Positions 15,539 through 25,200 of a stretch of 64,000 nucleotides of DNA are shown piece after piece. The stretch lies in the NCBI RefSeq assembly GCF_014349235.1, contig NZ_JACSOH010000014.1, forward strand, positions 1 to 64,000. The letters run 5' to 3'. Below the pieces are notes generated by a model. That model was given only the letters and a program-made list of their open reading frames with translations. It was not told where the DNA came from and did no database searches. The first letter of the stretch is position 1. Each line of letters starts with the position of its first letter. The position numbers and the translations under genes are program-made. The stretch comes from Cytophaga sp. FL35 (lineage in GTDB: Bacteria > Bacteroidota > Bacteroidia > Flavobacteriales > Flavobacteriaceae).

Positions 15539-17524
15539 TTATCCGGGGATTTCAATGAGAGCTTTAAAGCCCTCTCCCTTGTTGGACTCAAAAGTAATGC
15601 TTCCTCCAATGGAAAGAATACGCTTTTCCGTAATGAGGAGTCCGTTTTTTTTAAGTAGGTCTTTTTTCGTGGCACCAACGCCATCATCCATATACTCGAT
15701 AAGTAGACCTTTGCTTTTGGTCGTAAATTGCAAACCTACTAAAGAAGCCTTACTGTGCTTCTTCATATTGATCATCAATTCTTGAAGTACTTTATAAATG
15801 GTTTTTTTAGTTAAATCAGACAGGGCGTTCCATTCAATTTCCTTACTTCCGGTAACCAACAATTGGGCGTCTTGGCAATAGGTGCCCATCATACCAAAAA
15901 GCGTCTCTTTGAAATTAGTACCTGTATCTACGTCATTAATTTTTCTGGAGAAATTTCTGCTCTGGTCATATAGATCACCAATGACGTCTAACACGTCATT
16001 GGATTGATGGTTGTTTTGTAGCATAATCATTGCATGGTTGAGTTTGGAGCCAAAATCATCATGCATTTTCTTCGAAAGAGACGCCTCCGTTTCATAAATA
16101 GCCCGTAATTGAGCATTTTTGCTCTCTTGCTTTAGATGTTTGTTCCGCTGGATGAAAAAATAGGCTGCAAACATAGAAAACACCAACAGTACAATTAAGG
16201 TAGCTACTGCTATGATACGTTGATTTTTGAATTTTATGGTCTGTAATTCTTGCTCCGCGTGAGCTTTTTCTAATCTTAAAATAGATTCTTGCTTCTGTTT
16301 ATCGTCATAGATGTATTTGGCAAATTGTGTCTTAACCTTTAATTCTTGTGCATAGATACTGTCCTGTAATTGGATATACCTATTCTTTAAGGCGATGTTA
16401 GTGGGTTCTAAATCCAATAACATTGTTAGGGCATCCATTTCTGCTCTTGGAATCCCCAACCGTTGTGATAGGTGAATGACACTGTCTATATAGATTTTTG
16501 TCTTTGAAGGTTCCTGCTTCTTTGAAAATTCCGCTAGATGGGTATAGCTGGCAATTTGTCCTCGGTAATCTTTTTGAATCCTTCTTATCTTAAGGGGAGT
16601 TATAAAGTTTTCTTCCTTTATTTTCTCTCCGTTCAACCATTGTGCGTAAGCGAGGTTGTCCAATACTCGAGCATATTGTCTGTTATTCGTTATAAGGAGA
16701 CTGTCATGTACAATGCTTTTTAATAGCTGTTTGGCTTTTTTAAAATTAGAAATATCAATATAGGTCGTTGCCAAATTATTGGTAAAGACCAATTTGTCCA
16801 TTGCACTGTTGGAAATTCTTATCGCCTGTTGGTAGGACTCTAAGGCCTCTTCATAGTTGAGTAGTTTTCTATGGTTGGTACCTAAGCTATTATAGCATTG
16901 GGCAATCATGGTAGAATCTTTCATAAACCTTAAACCATCTACCAAGGTCTCTTTGCTGCCAAAGAAGTCGTTTTGGTCTTTTTGAATAACACCAATGTTC
17001 AATAGGGTTTGGGCCACTTGGTTACTATCCTTTAACTTTAAGTGATAGTTTTTGGCCTTGGTGTAGTGTAAAACGGCCTCAGGAAAATTATGGGTGTTTT
17101 GGGATTGATAATACCCTAAGAGGTAATGGTATTTTGCAAGAGCTTTATTATTCTGAATCTTTGACTCTTTTGCTTCCAACAATTTTCCATAATGTAATAA
17201 GCTATCAAATTCCTGAAGTTGAAAATGAAGAAAAGACTTATAGGATAGAACCTCGCCTAAGACAGAGTCATTCTCAAGAGTCAATTGTTCTTGGTAAGCT
17301 TTGTTAATGAATACCTTCCTCTCCTTTAGCGTAAATTCTTTATTATATGCGCGTTCAATTTGGGAAGCAACGCTGTTTGTGTCAACGGAATTTTGACTGT
17401 TTTCAATCGTGTTTTTTTGGGAGCAGGAACCCCAAAGGACGATAATTAGTAATGGGAGAAACGTTCTCAGTTTTTGATTGGTTAATTGGTTGCGAATGAT
17501 GCTAAGACGGACCAAATTAAGCAA
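15539..17524 (-). CDS. TPR-domain sensor histidine kinase, probable lipoprotein-type leader
   Basis: A 661-aa sensor common in Flavobacteriia. A leader with a lipobox-like end (VLWGSC) precedes a long periplasmic array of tetratricopeptide repeats (about 60-400). A coiled coil and one membrane helix (IAVATLIVLLVFSMFAAYFF) follow. Then comes a HisKA_3-type dimerisation helix (KKMHDDFGSKLNHAM, with the His near 485) and a HATPase domain (MDDGVGATKKDLLKKNGL). It phosphorylates the LuxR-type regulator downstream. The start codon is TTG 17524; no in-frame ATG lies before the leader, so the exact start is uncertain. The TPR ligand is unknown. Confidence 0.9.
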   Translation of the reverse strand: MLNLVRLSIIRNQLTNQKLRTFLPLLIIVLWGSCSQKNTIENSQNSVDTNSVASQIERAYNKEFTLKERKVFINKAYQEQLTLENDSVLGEVLSYKSFLHFQLQEFDSLLHYGKLLEAKESKIQNNKALAKYHYLLGYYQSQNTHNFPEAVLHYTKAKNYHLKLKDSNQVAQTLLNIGVIQKDQNDFFGSKETLVDGLRFMKDSTMIAQCYNSLGTNHRKLLNYEEALESYQQAIRISNSAMDKLVFTNNLATTYIDISNFKKAKQLLKSIVHDSLLITNNRQYARVLDNLAYAQWLNGEKIKEENFITPLKIRRIQKDYRGQIASYTHLAEFSKKQEPSKTKIYIDSVIHLSQRLGIPRAEMDALTMLLDLEPTNIALKNRYIQLQDSIYAQELKVKTQFAKYIYDDKQKQESILRLEKAHAEQELQTIKFKNQRIIAVATLIVLLVFSMFAAYFFIQRNKHLKQESKNAQLRAIYETEASLSKKMHDDFGSKLNHAMIMLQNNHQSNDVLDVIGDLYDQSRNFSRKINDVDTGTNFKETLFGMMGTYCQDAQLLVTGSKEIEWNALSDLTKKTIYKVLQELMINMKKHSKASLVGLQFTTKSKGLLIEYMDDGVGATKKDLLKKNGLLITEKRILSIGGSITFESNKGEGFKALIEIPG

Positions 17525-17602
17525 AAAAATGGACTAAGGAAATTTTGGCTAAAGCTAGTTGAGACCTATTTTAGTAATAAAATTAGAAGTAATGCAAATA
17601 AA

Positions 17603-17629
17603 TTAAATAATTGAAAATAAGTTATTTAA
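17603..17629. repeat. AT-only inverted repeat upstream of ssb
   Basis: A perfect 8-bp repeat TTAAATAA / TTATTTAA with an 11-nt spacer in the 235-bp gap between the divergent kinase and ssb genes. It may be an operator or a chance feature of AT-rich DNA. Confidence 0.3.
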
Positions 17630-17694
17630 TAGTTTTTAAACGTTTACAAATGAAAGTAATTGTTTTATAACCGAGTGTAGTTTGAATCTCGTTT

Positions 17695-17702
17695 TATGTT
17701 TG
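17695..17702 (+). promoter_or_regulatory. Possible -7 box (TATGTTTG) for the short ssb gene
   Basis: A perfect TAnnTTTG match 58 bp before ATG 17760, with no TTG at the proper -33 distance. One-element match only. Confidence 0.35.
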
Positions 17703-17759
17703 CAGTGTCGGTGGTTAAGAATGCCGATAGTATTAACTGTTTAACGTAAAACTTATATT

Positions 17760-18092
17760 ATGAACGCCTTAAAAAACAAAGTACAGTTGATTGGAAACTT
17801 GGGTCAAGACCCAGAAATTGTAACCCTGGAAAATGGAAGTAAACTTGCCAAATTTTCCATAGCCACTAGCGAGAGCTATAAGAATGCGCAGGGAGTTAAA
17901 GTAGAAGATGTACAATGGCATAATGTAGTAGCTTGGGGAAAAACCGCGGACATTGTTGAAAACTATTTGGAAAAAGGAAAACAGGTAGCCGTAGAAGGTA
18001 AGCTTACCCATAGGTCCTATGAAACCAAAGAAGGTGAAAAGCGATACATAACCGAGGTAAGATGTAATGAGTTGTTGATGCTCGGAAAATAA
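17760..18092 (+). CDS. ssb: Single-stranded DNA-binding protein, short form without acidic tail
   Basis: A 110-aa OB-fold protein: MNALKNKVQLIGNLGQDPEI at the start, the typical FSIATSESYKNAQG and WHNVVAWGKTADIVENYLEK core, and a final strand YITEVRCNELLMLGK. The protein stops right after the OB fold. The flexible tail and acidic tip (usually DDDIPF) through which SSB recruits DNA repair and replication enzymes are absent. It is probably a second SSB, with the full-length copy elsewhere in the genome. The gene is monocistronic, with a terminator directly after it. Confidence 0.92.
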   Translation: MNALKNKVQLIGNLGQDPEIVTLENGSKLAKFSIATSESYKNAQGVKVEDVQWHNVVAWGKTADIVENYLEKGKQVAVEGKLTHRSYETKEGEKRYITEVRCNELLMLGK

Positions 18093-18110
18093 TTGCGGAA
18101 TTTAAATTGG

Positions 18111-18137
18111 AAAGGGCGGTGTTTACCGTCCTTTTTT
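18111..18137 (+). terminator. Intrinsic terminator of the short ssb gene
   Basis: A 10-bp stem AAAGGGCGGT / ACCGTCCTTT (one G-T pair) with a GTTT loop, running into a T-rich tail, 18 bp after the stop codon. It sits between convergent genes and may act in both directions. Confidence 0.8.
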
Positions 18138-18158
18138 ATTTTAGAAAATTACTGGGGA

Positions 18159-19817
18159 TTACTTCACGGAACGTTCTAGTTTTTTAATCCGTTTTTGAAT
18201 ATTTTCCAAATCGGGAACGGTTGTAACTTCCATTTGTTGCGCTTTTTTAAATGACTCCAAAGCCAAACGTAGGTAACCTTTTTCTTGATAGTAACGCCCC
18301 ACGGTGTAATGAGATTCCCAAAAATTAGGATTAAGAGCAATGAGATTGCTTAGTTGTCCTTGTTCCACATTTTTCTTTTCTGCAATAGCTTGGGAGATTT
18401 CGGTCTTTAATTTTCTATAGCGTTGGTAATGTTTAAAAGCCAAGCTATTTTCAAAGGGGTCTGCCGCAATGGTTTTTTCTGCATTGTTAACGGTAGAAAT
18501 TTTGTCTGCTTGTTTTTCTGAAGAAAACACTTCATTTAAATCATAGCTTACAAATTCTCCCAATTGAAATGGATTGCTTGATACCCACACTTTTAATTCT
18601 TCCGGTTGAAAAACTATTCCATGATGGGCTAAAAGTTGATTCAAAGCCTTTTCATTGCCGTATCCAATAAGTTCATCATCCAACCCCTCTCGGTTCCTTA
18701 GAATGTCAACAGCGCTCCTAGGTGTAACTTTTGGGGTCTGGGCCAATAGCTCTTCCATACGTTCAAAGCGGTATTGCGAGTGACTCTCAAAAATATGTTT
18801 TTGATTCTTTTTATCATCGGCGTAAGCGCTGGACTGAAAATGGTTGGAACATATGAGCTGGTTGCCATTGTCAACCTCATAAACTCCAAATTTCTGCGGA
18901 GAGACTTCTATTAAAACTGCTTTATCATCTTTGGCACTACCTACAAAAATAGATTCGGACACAAATACTTCTCTTTTTTTGGCAATCGCAATAGCCTCCT
19001 CAATATTGGAGGCAAATTGTAAAATTTCTCTAGTAACCAGAGAAATTGGGGTTTTTGCTACCAGGGGAAATTGAGATTTGCCGGCATTGATGGTTACCGT
19101 TAATCCTTGGTCGTTCATGCCGCTAACAACACCGATCATTCCTCCCCAAGTAACGGACATGAATTTGTGACCTTCATCCGGGGCCACAAAGGAAATAATC
19201 TTATTCTTGGCAAAATCATCGCCTGCATAAAAATCAAAGTTTCGGGCAATGATAAGATTTCCGTCCGCAGAATGGTTTCCCCAAGCGGCAAAGGAAGAGC
19301 AGCCAACCAAAGCCAAATCCTGTAGGGCATGACCAATATCATGTGCCCCATGAAAGTACATCACCCTTTGATAGGGCTCTGCAATGTGGTTGTAATCTGA
19401 TGAAGCATATTGACTAATGCCATAAAGTTCAGCCTTCAGGCGTTCATCCACATGCAAATACATTTTTCTATTGAACCATGCCAAGAACTTTCTAAGCAGC
19501 TTTTGTTTTCCTTTGGAAGGTACCAATTCGTCTATCTTTTTTACGAATACATGTTCCTGTTCATTAAAAAGTTCTTGAGTGAGCTTTCCATTTTTAAGTC
19601 CAAGTTCATAGGCATTGCCGCTTATGTAGAGCTCCCAAAGACCATGCTGGTTTTTAATAAGAAAGTTATCGTCTAGATGAAATGTAGTGTCGTTTACTTT
19701 TACCCTTTCGGGTACATTCACTTCGTATGAGTTCAGTTGGGGTTGGTCCTTTAAGGATTTGGAAACTCCGCAGGAAGCCAAAAGTAGTACGATAAAAATG
19801 TAGGTAAAAAACTTCAA
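18159..19817 (-). CDS. C45-type N-terminal-nucleophile acyltransferase/amidase lipoprotein
   Basis: A 552-aa lipoprotein (leader ends LLLASCG). The core is an acyl-CoA:6-aminopenicillanate acyltransferase/C45 fold. The predicted self-cleavage site and nucleophile is Cys 173 in LVGCSSFAAWG, followed by IIARNFDFYAGDDF and VTWGGMIGVVSGMNDQGL. A short TPR-like pair ends the protein (ESHYTVGRYYQEKGYLRLAL). The start is a TTG, the only codon that includes the leader. It is the last gene of the pigment cluster's minus-strand run. I recall such C45 proteins beside flexirubin genes. A role in acyl transfer or ester formation at the outer envelope is inference. Confidence 0.8.
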   Translation of the reverse strand: MKFFTYIFIVLLLASCGVSKSLKDQPQLNSYEVNVPERVKVNDTTFHLDDNFLIKNQHGLWELYISGNAYELGLKNGKLTQELFNEQEHVFVKKIDELVPSKGKQKLLRKFLAWFNRKMYLHVDERLKAELYGISQYASSDYNHIAEPYQRVMYFHGAHDIGHALQDLALVGCSSFAAWGNHSADGNLIIARNFDFYAGDDFAKNKIISFVAPDEGHKFMSVTWGGMIGVVSGMNDQGLTVTINAGKSQFPLVAKTPISLVTREILQFASNIEEAIAIAKKREVFVSESIFVGSAKDDKAVLIEVSPQKFGVYEVDNGNQLICSNHFQSSAYADDKKNQKHIFESHSQYRFERMEELLAQTPKVTPRSAVDILRNREGLDDELIGYGNEKALNQLLAHHGIVFQPEELKVWVSSNPFQLGEFVSYDLNEVFSSEKQADKISTVNNAEKTIAADPFENSLAFKHYQRYRKLKTEISQAIAEKKNVEQGQLSNLIALNPNFWESHYTVGRYYQEKGYLRLALESFKKAQQMEVTTVPDLENIQKRIKKLERSVK

Positions 19818-19832
19818 GACGAGACGGGATTT

Positions 19833-20714
19833 TTAAATAAGGTTTTGGGCTTTCAAAGTTCGTTCTGTGCGTTTAATGGCCCATCGGTCTTTATAATCCA
19901 ACCACTTTTGTCCTGCATATTTTCGCGTAATGTTATCAATGTGCCTCATGATCATTACATTATATAACATGTTTGCAAATCTAGATGGTTTTCTGGGTAA
20001 AGCCCTCAGGGTCATAGAAAATCCGCCGTTGAGGTACCTGATAGAGTGCCAATACCCACTTGGCATGTAGAGGGCATCTCCGTGTTTCATTTCTGCACGT
20101 ATTCCTTCCGCATATTTGAGTGCAGGATATTTATCAAAATCAGGCTTGTCCATATCAATATCCTCTATATTATGAATGGAAAAAGGCACTTTATATAGGT
20201 ATTGGGTTTGTTCTGGCGAAAAGAGGGTTACTTCTTTGTTTCCGTCAAAATGAAAGTGCATGGCATCTGGTAGATCAATGTCATAATGCATAAAAACTTT
20301 GGATTTTCCTCCACCGAAGAAGAGGGCCGGAAGTTTTTTAAAGAACTTGAGACCTAGGTCTGGATACTCAAAATCCTGCAAAAGTTCTGGCATCTCTTTT
20401 AGAATATTGTAGAAGAAAATTCTTAGGTCCGTTGGTTCCGTTTTAAGAAGTTCTACATAATCGTACAGCTTCATTTTTTTTACGGGTTCATAAACACTTT
20501 GCTTGTCTTTGGCAGGTTCATTATTGTATAAAGGAACAACCTGATCTCCCGCCTTTTCTTGAACATACGATAGTTTCCATTTTTCAAAAGCAGGCCAGTC
20601 TTTGGTCAAACCGGTGATTAACACGGGTTTTTGTGGTTTATAGTGGTGTTTGATAAAATCTTCTTTGGAAATATGCTCCACTGTGGTGACCGGACTTACC
20701 TTGAATGTATTCAT
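19833..20714 (-). CDS. JmjC/cupin-like Fe(II) and 2-oxoglutarate oxygenase-type protein
   Basis: A 293-aa cupin_8/JmjC protein. The entry motif KPVLITGLTKDWPAFEKW is typical, the iron ligands are HYD (143-145) and a distal His 223 in SGYWHSIRY, and the core strand reads EVTLFSPEQTQYLY. Such enzymes hydroxylate proteins or small molecules using iron and 2-oxoglutarate. The gene overlaps the FAD oxidoreductase upstream by 4 bp and precedes the C45 lipoprotein, so it belongs to the pigment operon. Hydroxylation of the polyene or resorcinol is possible but unproved. Confidence 0.8.
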   Translation of the reverse strand: MNTFKVSPVTTVEHISKEDFIKHHYKPQKPVLITGLTKDWPAFEKWKLSYVQEKAGDQVVPLYNNEPAKDKQSVYEPVKKMKLYDYVELLKTEPTDLRIFFYNILKEMPELLQDFEYPDLGLKFFKKLPALFFGGGKSKVFMHYDIDLPDAMHFHFDGNKEVTLFSPEQTQYLYKVPFSIHNIEDIDMDKPDFDKYPALKYAEGIRAEMKHGDALYMPSGYWHSIRYLNGGFSMTLRALPRKPSRFANMLYNVMIMRHIDNITRKYAGQKWLDYKDRWAIKRTERTLKAQNLI

Positions 20715-22261
20715 TCTACGCTTATTTTAGTGTCTTTCTCAGAATTGCAATGCGTTATTTTATGGAGGAGATATTCACTGCCCAATATTTCTGAACAAGT
20801 AACCACACCGCTAATGGTTACCCCCAAAATACCGTGCATATTAAGGCTTTGTCCCGTTAAGAATAGGTTTTCAACCTTGGTTCGTGTAGATATAAAGGAA
20901 CGTAACGGGTTTTCAACATCCTTAACGTATCCGTACATAGAGCCTCGATTGCAACCAATATAATCTCTGTAGGATAAAGGGCTAGAGGTGTATACGGATT
21001 GTATACATTCTCGAAGGTTGGGGAATTTTTTAGCGACCTGATCAATAAGGATTTCCGCCTTTTCGGCCTTGAATTCTTCATAGGTTTGTCCCCTATCATT
21101 CTTTGCTGTTACGGTGTTGAAAGTCTTGGCCCACGGCTCAACTTCATCAAACCTCATATAGGTAATGGCCGTGAGTTGGTCTGCCCATTCATCTTGATTT
21201 TTTCGGGTACCCATGGAAATCATATAAGTCTCAGGCCAACTTTTTTGAGAGTATTCAGCTCCTGTCCAAACCTTGTTAGGGTGTTTAAAATGGTAATAAT
21301 TGTGGTTAATGTATCTGAAGGATTTTGGTTTTAGTACTATGTGTACGCTAAAGGCGGAAATAGTACTTTCCATATTCGCAACACGCCTATTGAACGGTTT
21401 TTTAAAGTTGTGTTCACCGGCAAGCTTTATGGTAGTTTTGGGTTCAATATTAGAGATGAATATATCACCTCTAATGATTTGCCCCTTGGCGGTACGGGCA
21501 GCGGTAATTTTACCATCTTGGCTATCAAAACCTATAACTTCTTGATGCTTAAAGGCCTCTCCTCCATACTCTTTCAGTTTTCTTATAAGTATTTTGGTTA
21601 TCTGACTTCCGCCATCCGCACATCTATAAGCACTTTCTATAAATGAATTAACGGAAAGAGCATGTACGTAAAATGGCGTTTTTTCTGGGTCGCCTGCATA
21701 AAGCAGATTAGAACCGGCCAAAACTGCTTGAAGTTTCTCGTTTTTGGTTAGGGAATCGATAAATCCCTTCGCTGGAATTTTAAAAAGGTCGGAATCTTTA
21801 TGATAGGGCTTGCCCAGTTCTAGCTTGTATAACGGGAACCGATTGCATATTTCCTGTAACTTTTCACAATATGTACGAATGGCTTCCTCTTCTTCTGGAA
21901 AGAGTTTTGTAAGTTTCTCTATAAAGTTTTCATAACCTTGGGCATGAGGATATTCTTGCTCGTCATTGTCAAACGTTACAATGTCAAAACCATCTATATC
22001 CAGTTTTTTAAGGTCAAGCCCCTCTAAAAGACCTAAGTAATCAAAATATCTGTATAGGTTTTGGCCCTCATCCAGGCCACCAATATAATGAACGCCCGTA
22101 TCAAAAATAGTGCGTTCCCTTACAAAGGTTTGTAGATTACCCCCAAACTGATTGTTTTTCTCCAGAACGCAAACTGATTTGCCTTCACGAGCCAAGATAT
22201 TGGCGGTAACCAAACCTCCCATACCGCTTCCAACAATGACTACATCGTAGAATTCCTTCAC
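20711..22261 (-). CDS. CrtI/carotenoid-isomerase-like FAD oxidoreductase
   Basis: A 516-aa flavoprotein of the phytoene desaturase/retinol saturase type. It has the N-terminal dinucleotide-binding fold DVVIVGSGMGGLVTANILAR and the GGNLQTF segment, and a C-terminal FAD-closing motif LFLTGQSLNMHGILG. Start is GTG 22261, sharing GTGA with the stop of the MMPL gene. It is co-translated with the exporter and the JmjC protein. In a polyene cluster it could saturate, desaturate or isomerise conjugated double bonds. Relatives act on long isoprenoid polyenes, so action on an aryl polyene chain is reasonable inference. Confidence 0.85.
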   Translation of the reverse strand: MKEFYDVVIVGSGMGGLVTANILAREGKSVCVLEKNNQFGGNLQTFVRERTIFDTGVHYIGGLDEGQNLYRYFDYLGLLEGLDLKKLDIDGFDIVTFDNDEQEYPHAQGYENFIEKLTKLFPEEEEAIRTYCEKLQEICNRFPLYKLELGKPYHKDSDLFKIPAKGFIDSLTKNEKLQAVLAGSNLLYAGDPEKTPFYVHALSVNSFIESAYRCADGGSQITKILIRKLKEYGGEAFKHQEVIGFDSQDGKITAARTAKGQIIRGDIFISNIEPKTTIKLAGEHNFKKPFNRRVANMESTISAFSVHIVLKPKSFRYINHNYYHFKHPNKVWTGAEYSQKSWPETYMISMGTRKNQDEWADQLTAITYMRFDEVEPWAKTFNTVTAKNDRGQTYEEFKAEKAEILIDQVAKKFPNLRECIQSVYTSSPLSYRDYIGCNRGSMYGYVKDVENPLRSFISTRTKVENLFLTGQSLNMHGILGVTISGVVTCSEILGSEYLLHKITHCNSEKDTKISVE

Positions 22262-25200
22262 TGGATATCTTTTTTGAGCATTATAAAGGTATCATTTTGA
22301 AGTAAAACTTTGAAACCTAAGGGTACTTGGGGAGTTCTTTCTTCTGAAAATTGTACGATGGTCCCAATAGTAGAAAGTATTTCATTTGGAATATTGGACA
22401 GGGGAAAAAGTTCCTTTTCAATAATTAAAGTTGTCCCTCTGTTTTCGAAAGTTGATTCCAAATTGTCCTCCACAATTGTTTTACTGTACCGGTGTGTCAA
22501 ATAATGATGGGCTAAAATAGACCTTTCATGTTCCTGCTCTATATATGCAAAAAATTTACGGTCAATGGAGTCCAATGAAAGCAATAGTGGAAGATGTATA
22601 TTTCTTTCGGTGATGTACATTATCTGATCTTTCTCCGCCAGCTCGTGCATTAGTTGGTGATAGGCAGTTTGTCTTTTTTTTAAATCTTCCCTCACATATT
22701 TAAAGAGAGCATCACCTTTATATCTAAAGTTTTCCAAAATGGTCTTATGCCAGTAGACAGGTGATTCCAATTCCTTGCGCCAAGCCCTGAATTCACTTCT
22801 AAAATAGGCGCCAACCTGTTTTGCCCTTTGTGTATATGTTTCACCAAATCGTAAATCTTTAGGAGAAATTCTATCTAAGGATTTGGCTGTTATACTTCCG
22901 TCTCTAATAACGAAACTGCCTTTGGGCGAGACTTCGGATGCGCCATGAATCATTACGGGAACAATATCTAAATTCAGTTTTTCCGCTAAATAAAAAGCTC
23001 CTTTGTGAAATCTCCCAATTTTGTTGGAATTGGAACGAGATCCTTCTGGAAAGGCAATGATGCTGAATCCTTGCTTTAATTTTTCACTTAAATGGGCTTC
23101 ACCACCTTCGATTCCCCCGGAAACAGGATATGCTCCTGAAAGTCTGGCGGCACTACCTATTATTTTAGAATTGTACACATGGTCCTTTACCAAATAAATG
23201 GTTTTTGGGTGTAACATTCCCATGACCAGGATATCAAGAAAACTACTGTGATTGGCTATCAATAAAGCCGGTTGGTCAAATTTTTTTCTTTCCAGATGAA
23301 GTAGCTTCTTTTTTACAAATGGATTGGTGTACAAAACCGATTTCATAAAACTGGAAGTTAGCCGGTGAAGTACCATATTTTTGTTCTTCGCCGCTTTGGG
23401 ATTTAATTTTAAATAACCCCAAGAGTAAAGGCTTAGGAAGAAACCGCCCAAATCAAAATAGGCGAAGGACAATAGCGAATGGATGAGCACTCTTGGCTTA
23501 ATAGGTCTTTTATTACGATTACCAATAAAAAGTTGAAACAATAAGGGTTGCACGATAAAAGCGGTAAATGCGGCACAAAAGATTCCAATAAGGGAAACCG
23601 AAGAAATGGTATAGAGAACCGGATGCTTGGCGAAAATTAGCACACCTACACCAGCTATTGTTGTAATTACGGATAGAATAATGGAAGTTTTATGGGTAGA
23701 CAAGGCACGCTCTCCTGTCCTGTATTCCGTAAGTAGTCCGTTAGTAATGAAAATGCTATAATCCACACCCAAACCAAAAATGAAGCTGCAGATTATTATA
23801 TTGAAAATATTGAATTCCAAGCCTAATAACCCCATAATTCCAACGGTAAGAAACCAAGTAAGAAATATGGGAATAGCAGTGATCAAGGTTAAAACCAAAC
23901 GCCTATAGAAAAGAAATAAAATTACGATTACCGCAATAAGGGAATAGCTCAAAAGCTCGTTAAAATCGTCTTTAAGACTACCTAAAAATGACTCGTTTAC
24001 TTGCTGCCTGTCTATAAGAAGGGTGTTCTCCATTTTGGAAAACTTTTGGCGGACCTCTGTTATATATTCCGCATTTATTTTTGCCAAAGAAGTGACCGTA
24101 GTTGTTTCCCCGTCCTTTACCAAATAATCTTCCACAGGAAATGCCCTTATGCTTTTTACGTCATCAATACTTAAATTGCCAAAATCTTTCTTTAAATAAG
24201 AATAGAATGGACCAAAGGTGGTTTCCTTGAAACCTAACCTGTTCCCGGTTTCTACTAGATTGTTATTTAGGTTTTTTATTTTTTCCGGTGACCAAAATTG
24301 CCGCCAAGCATTTGTTTTTTCATTTTGAATTTTATGCGATTTTACCAAAGAGCTTATCGAGCCAAAGTTGAGTACTTTGTTTTCAGCTTTTAATTCATCC
24401 AGCTGGTTATATATTTGGTCATTCTGTTCTAAAACTTTCTGAAAATTGTCTCCATAAGTAGCTAGGTAAATGGACTTTGAGCCCATGTCCGTCAATTTTT
24501 CCAATCGCTCACGTGCCTCAATAAGGGCCTCGGTCTCATAATTTAACTTCGCAATGTCCTTATTGAACCTAACCTTTTGATAGGTAAAAACACTTGCGAC
24601 CGTAATTAATAACAGCATTATGATGGCCCATTTATTCCTATGTAGCGAATGTGCCGCCAATCTATCCAAAACAGTATTTTTGGATATAATCGTCTTTTGG
24701 GGTTTGTAGGCCAAGGGAATAAAAAGTAGCGCGAATACCGATGCGCCTAATACGCTAACTGCCGCAAATACACCTAAATCCTGCAAGGCCTGTGAACTTA
24801 AAAACAGTAGGCAGAGAAATGCGGATGCCGTTGTGAGACTGCTCATTAATACCGCTGGCGCTACCTCCTTATAAACTGAAGTAACCGTATTGCCTTCGCG
24901 CAAATGGGTGAGAATATGCAGTCCATAATCCAAGGTGACACCCAGAAGGACGGAACCTATACCTAATGAAATAGCGGAAATATCCTCTCGTACCAGAACG
25001 AGGATAGCAATGGCCAAAAGTCCACCAAAAAAGGCCGGTGCAAATAGAATAAAAGGTAAGGCCCACTTACGATAAAAGATAATTAGCAATAATATGAGCA
25101 AGGTCATAGCAATGCTTACCGTAAATTGAATGTCACGCTTTATCTGTTTTGCATTGCTTACGGCGCTTAGGGCGGCACCAAAGTATTCTATTTGAACTTT

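Noticed and set aside
15529-15687. N-terminal 53-residue extension of the LuxR-type regulator
   Set aside because: It lies wholly over the kinase gene's 3' end, lacks receiver-domain sequence, and ATG 15528 gives the normal receiver start.
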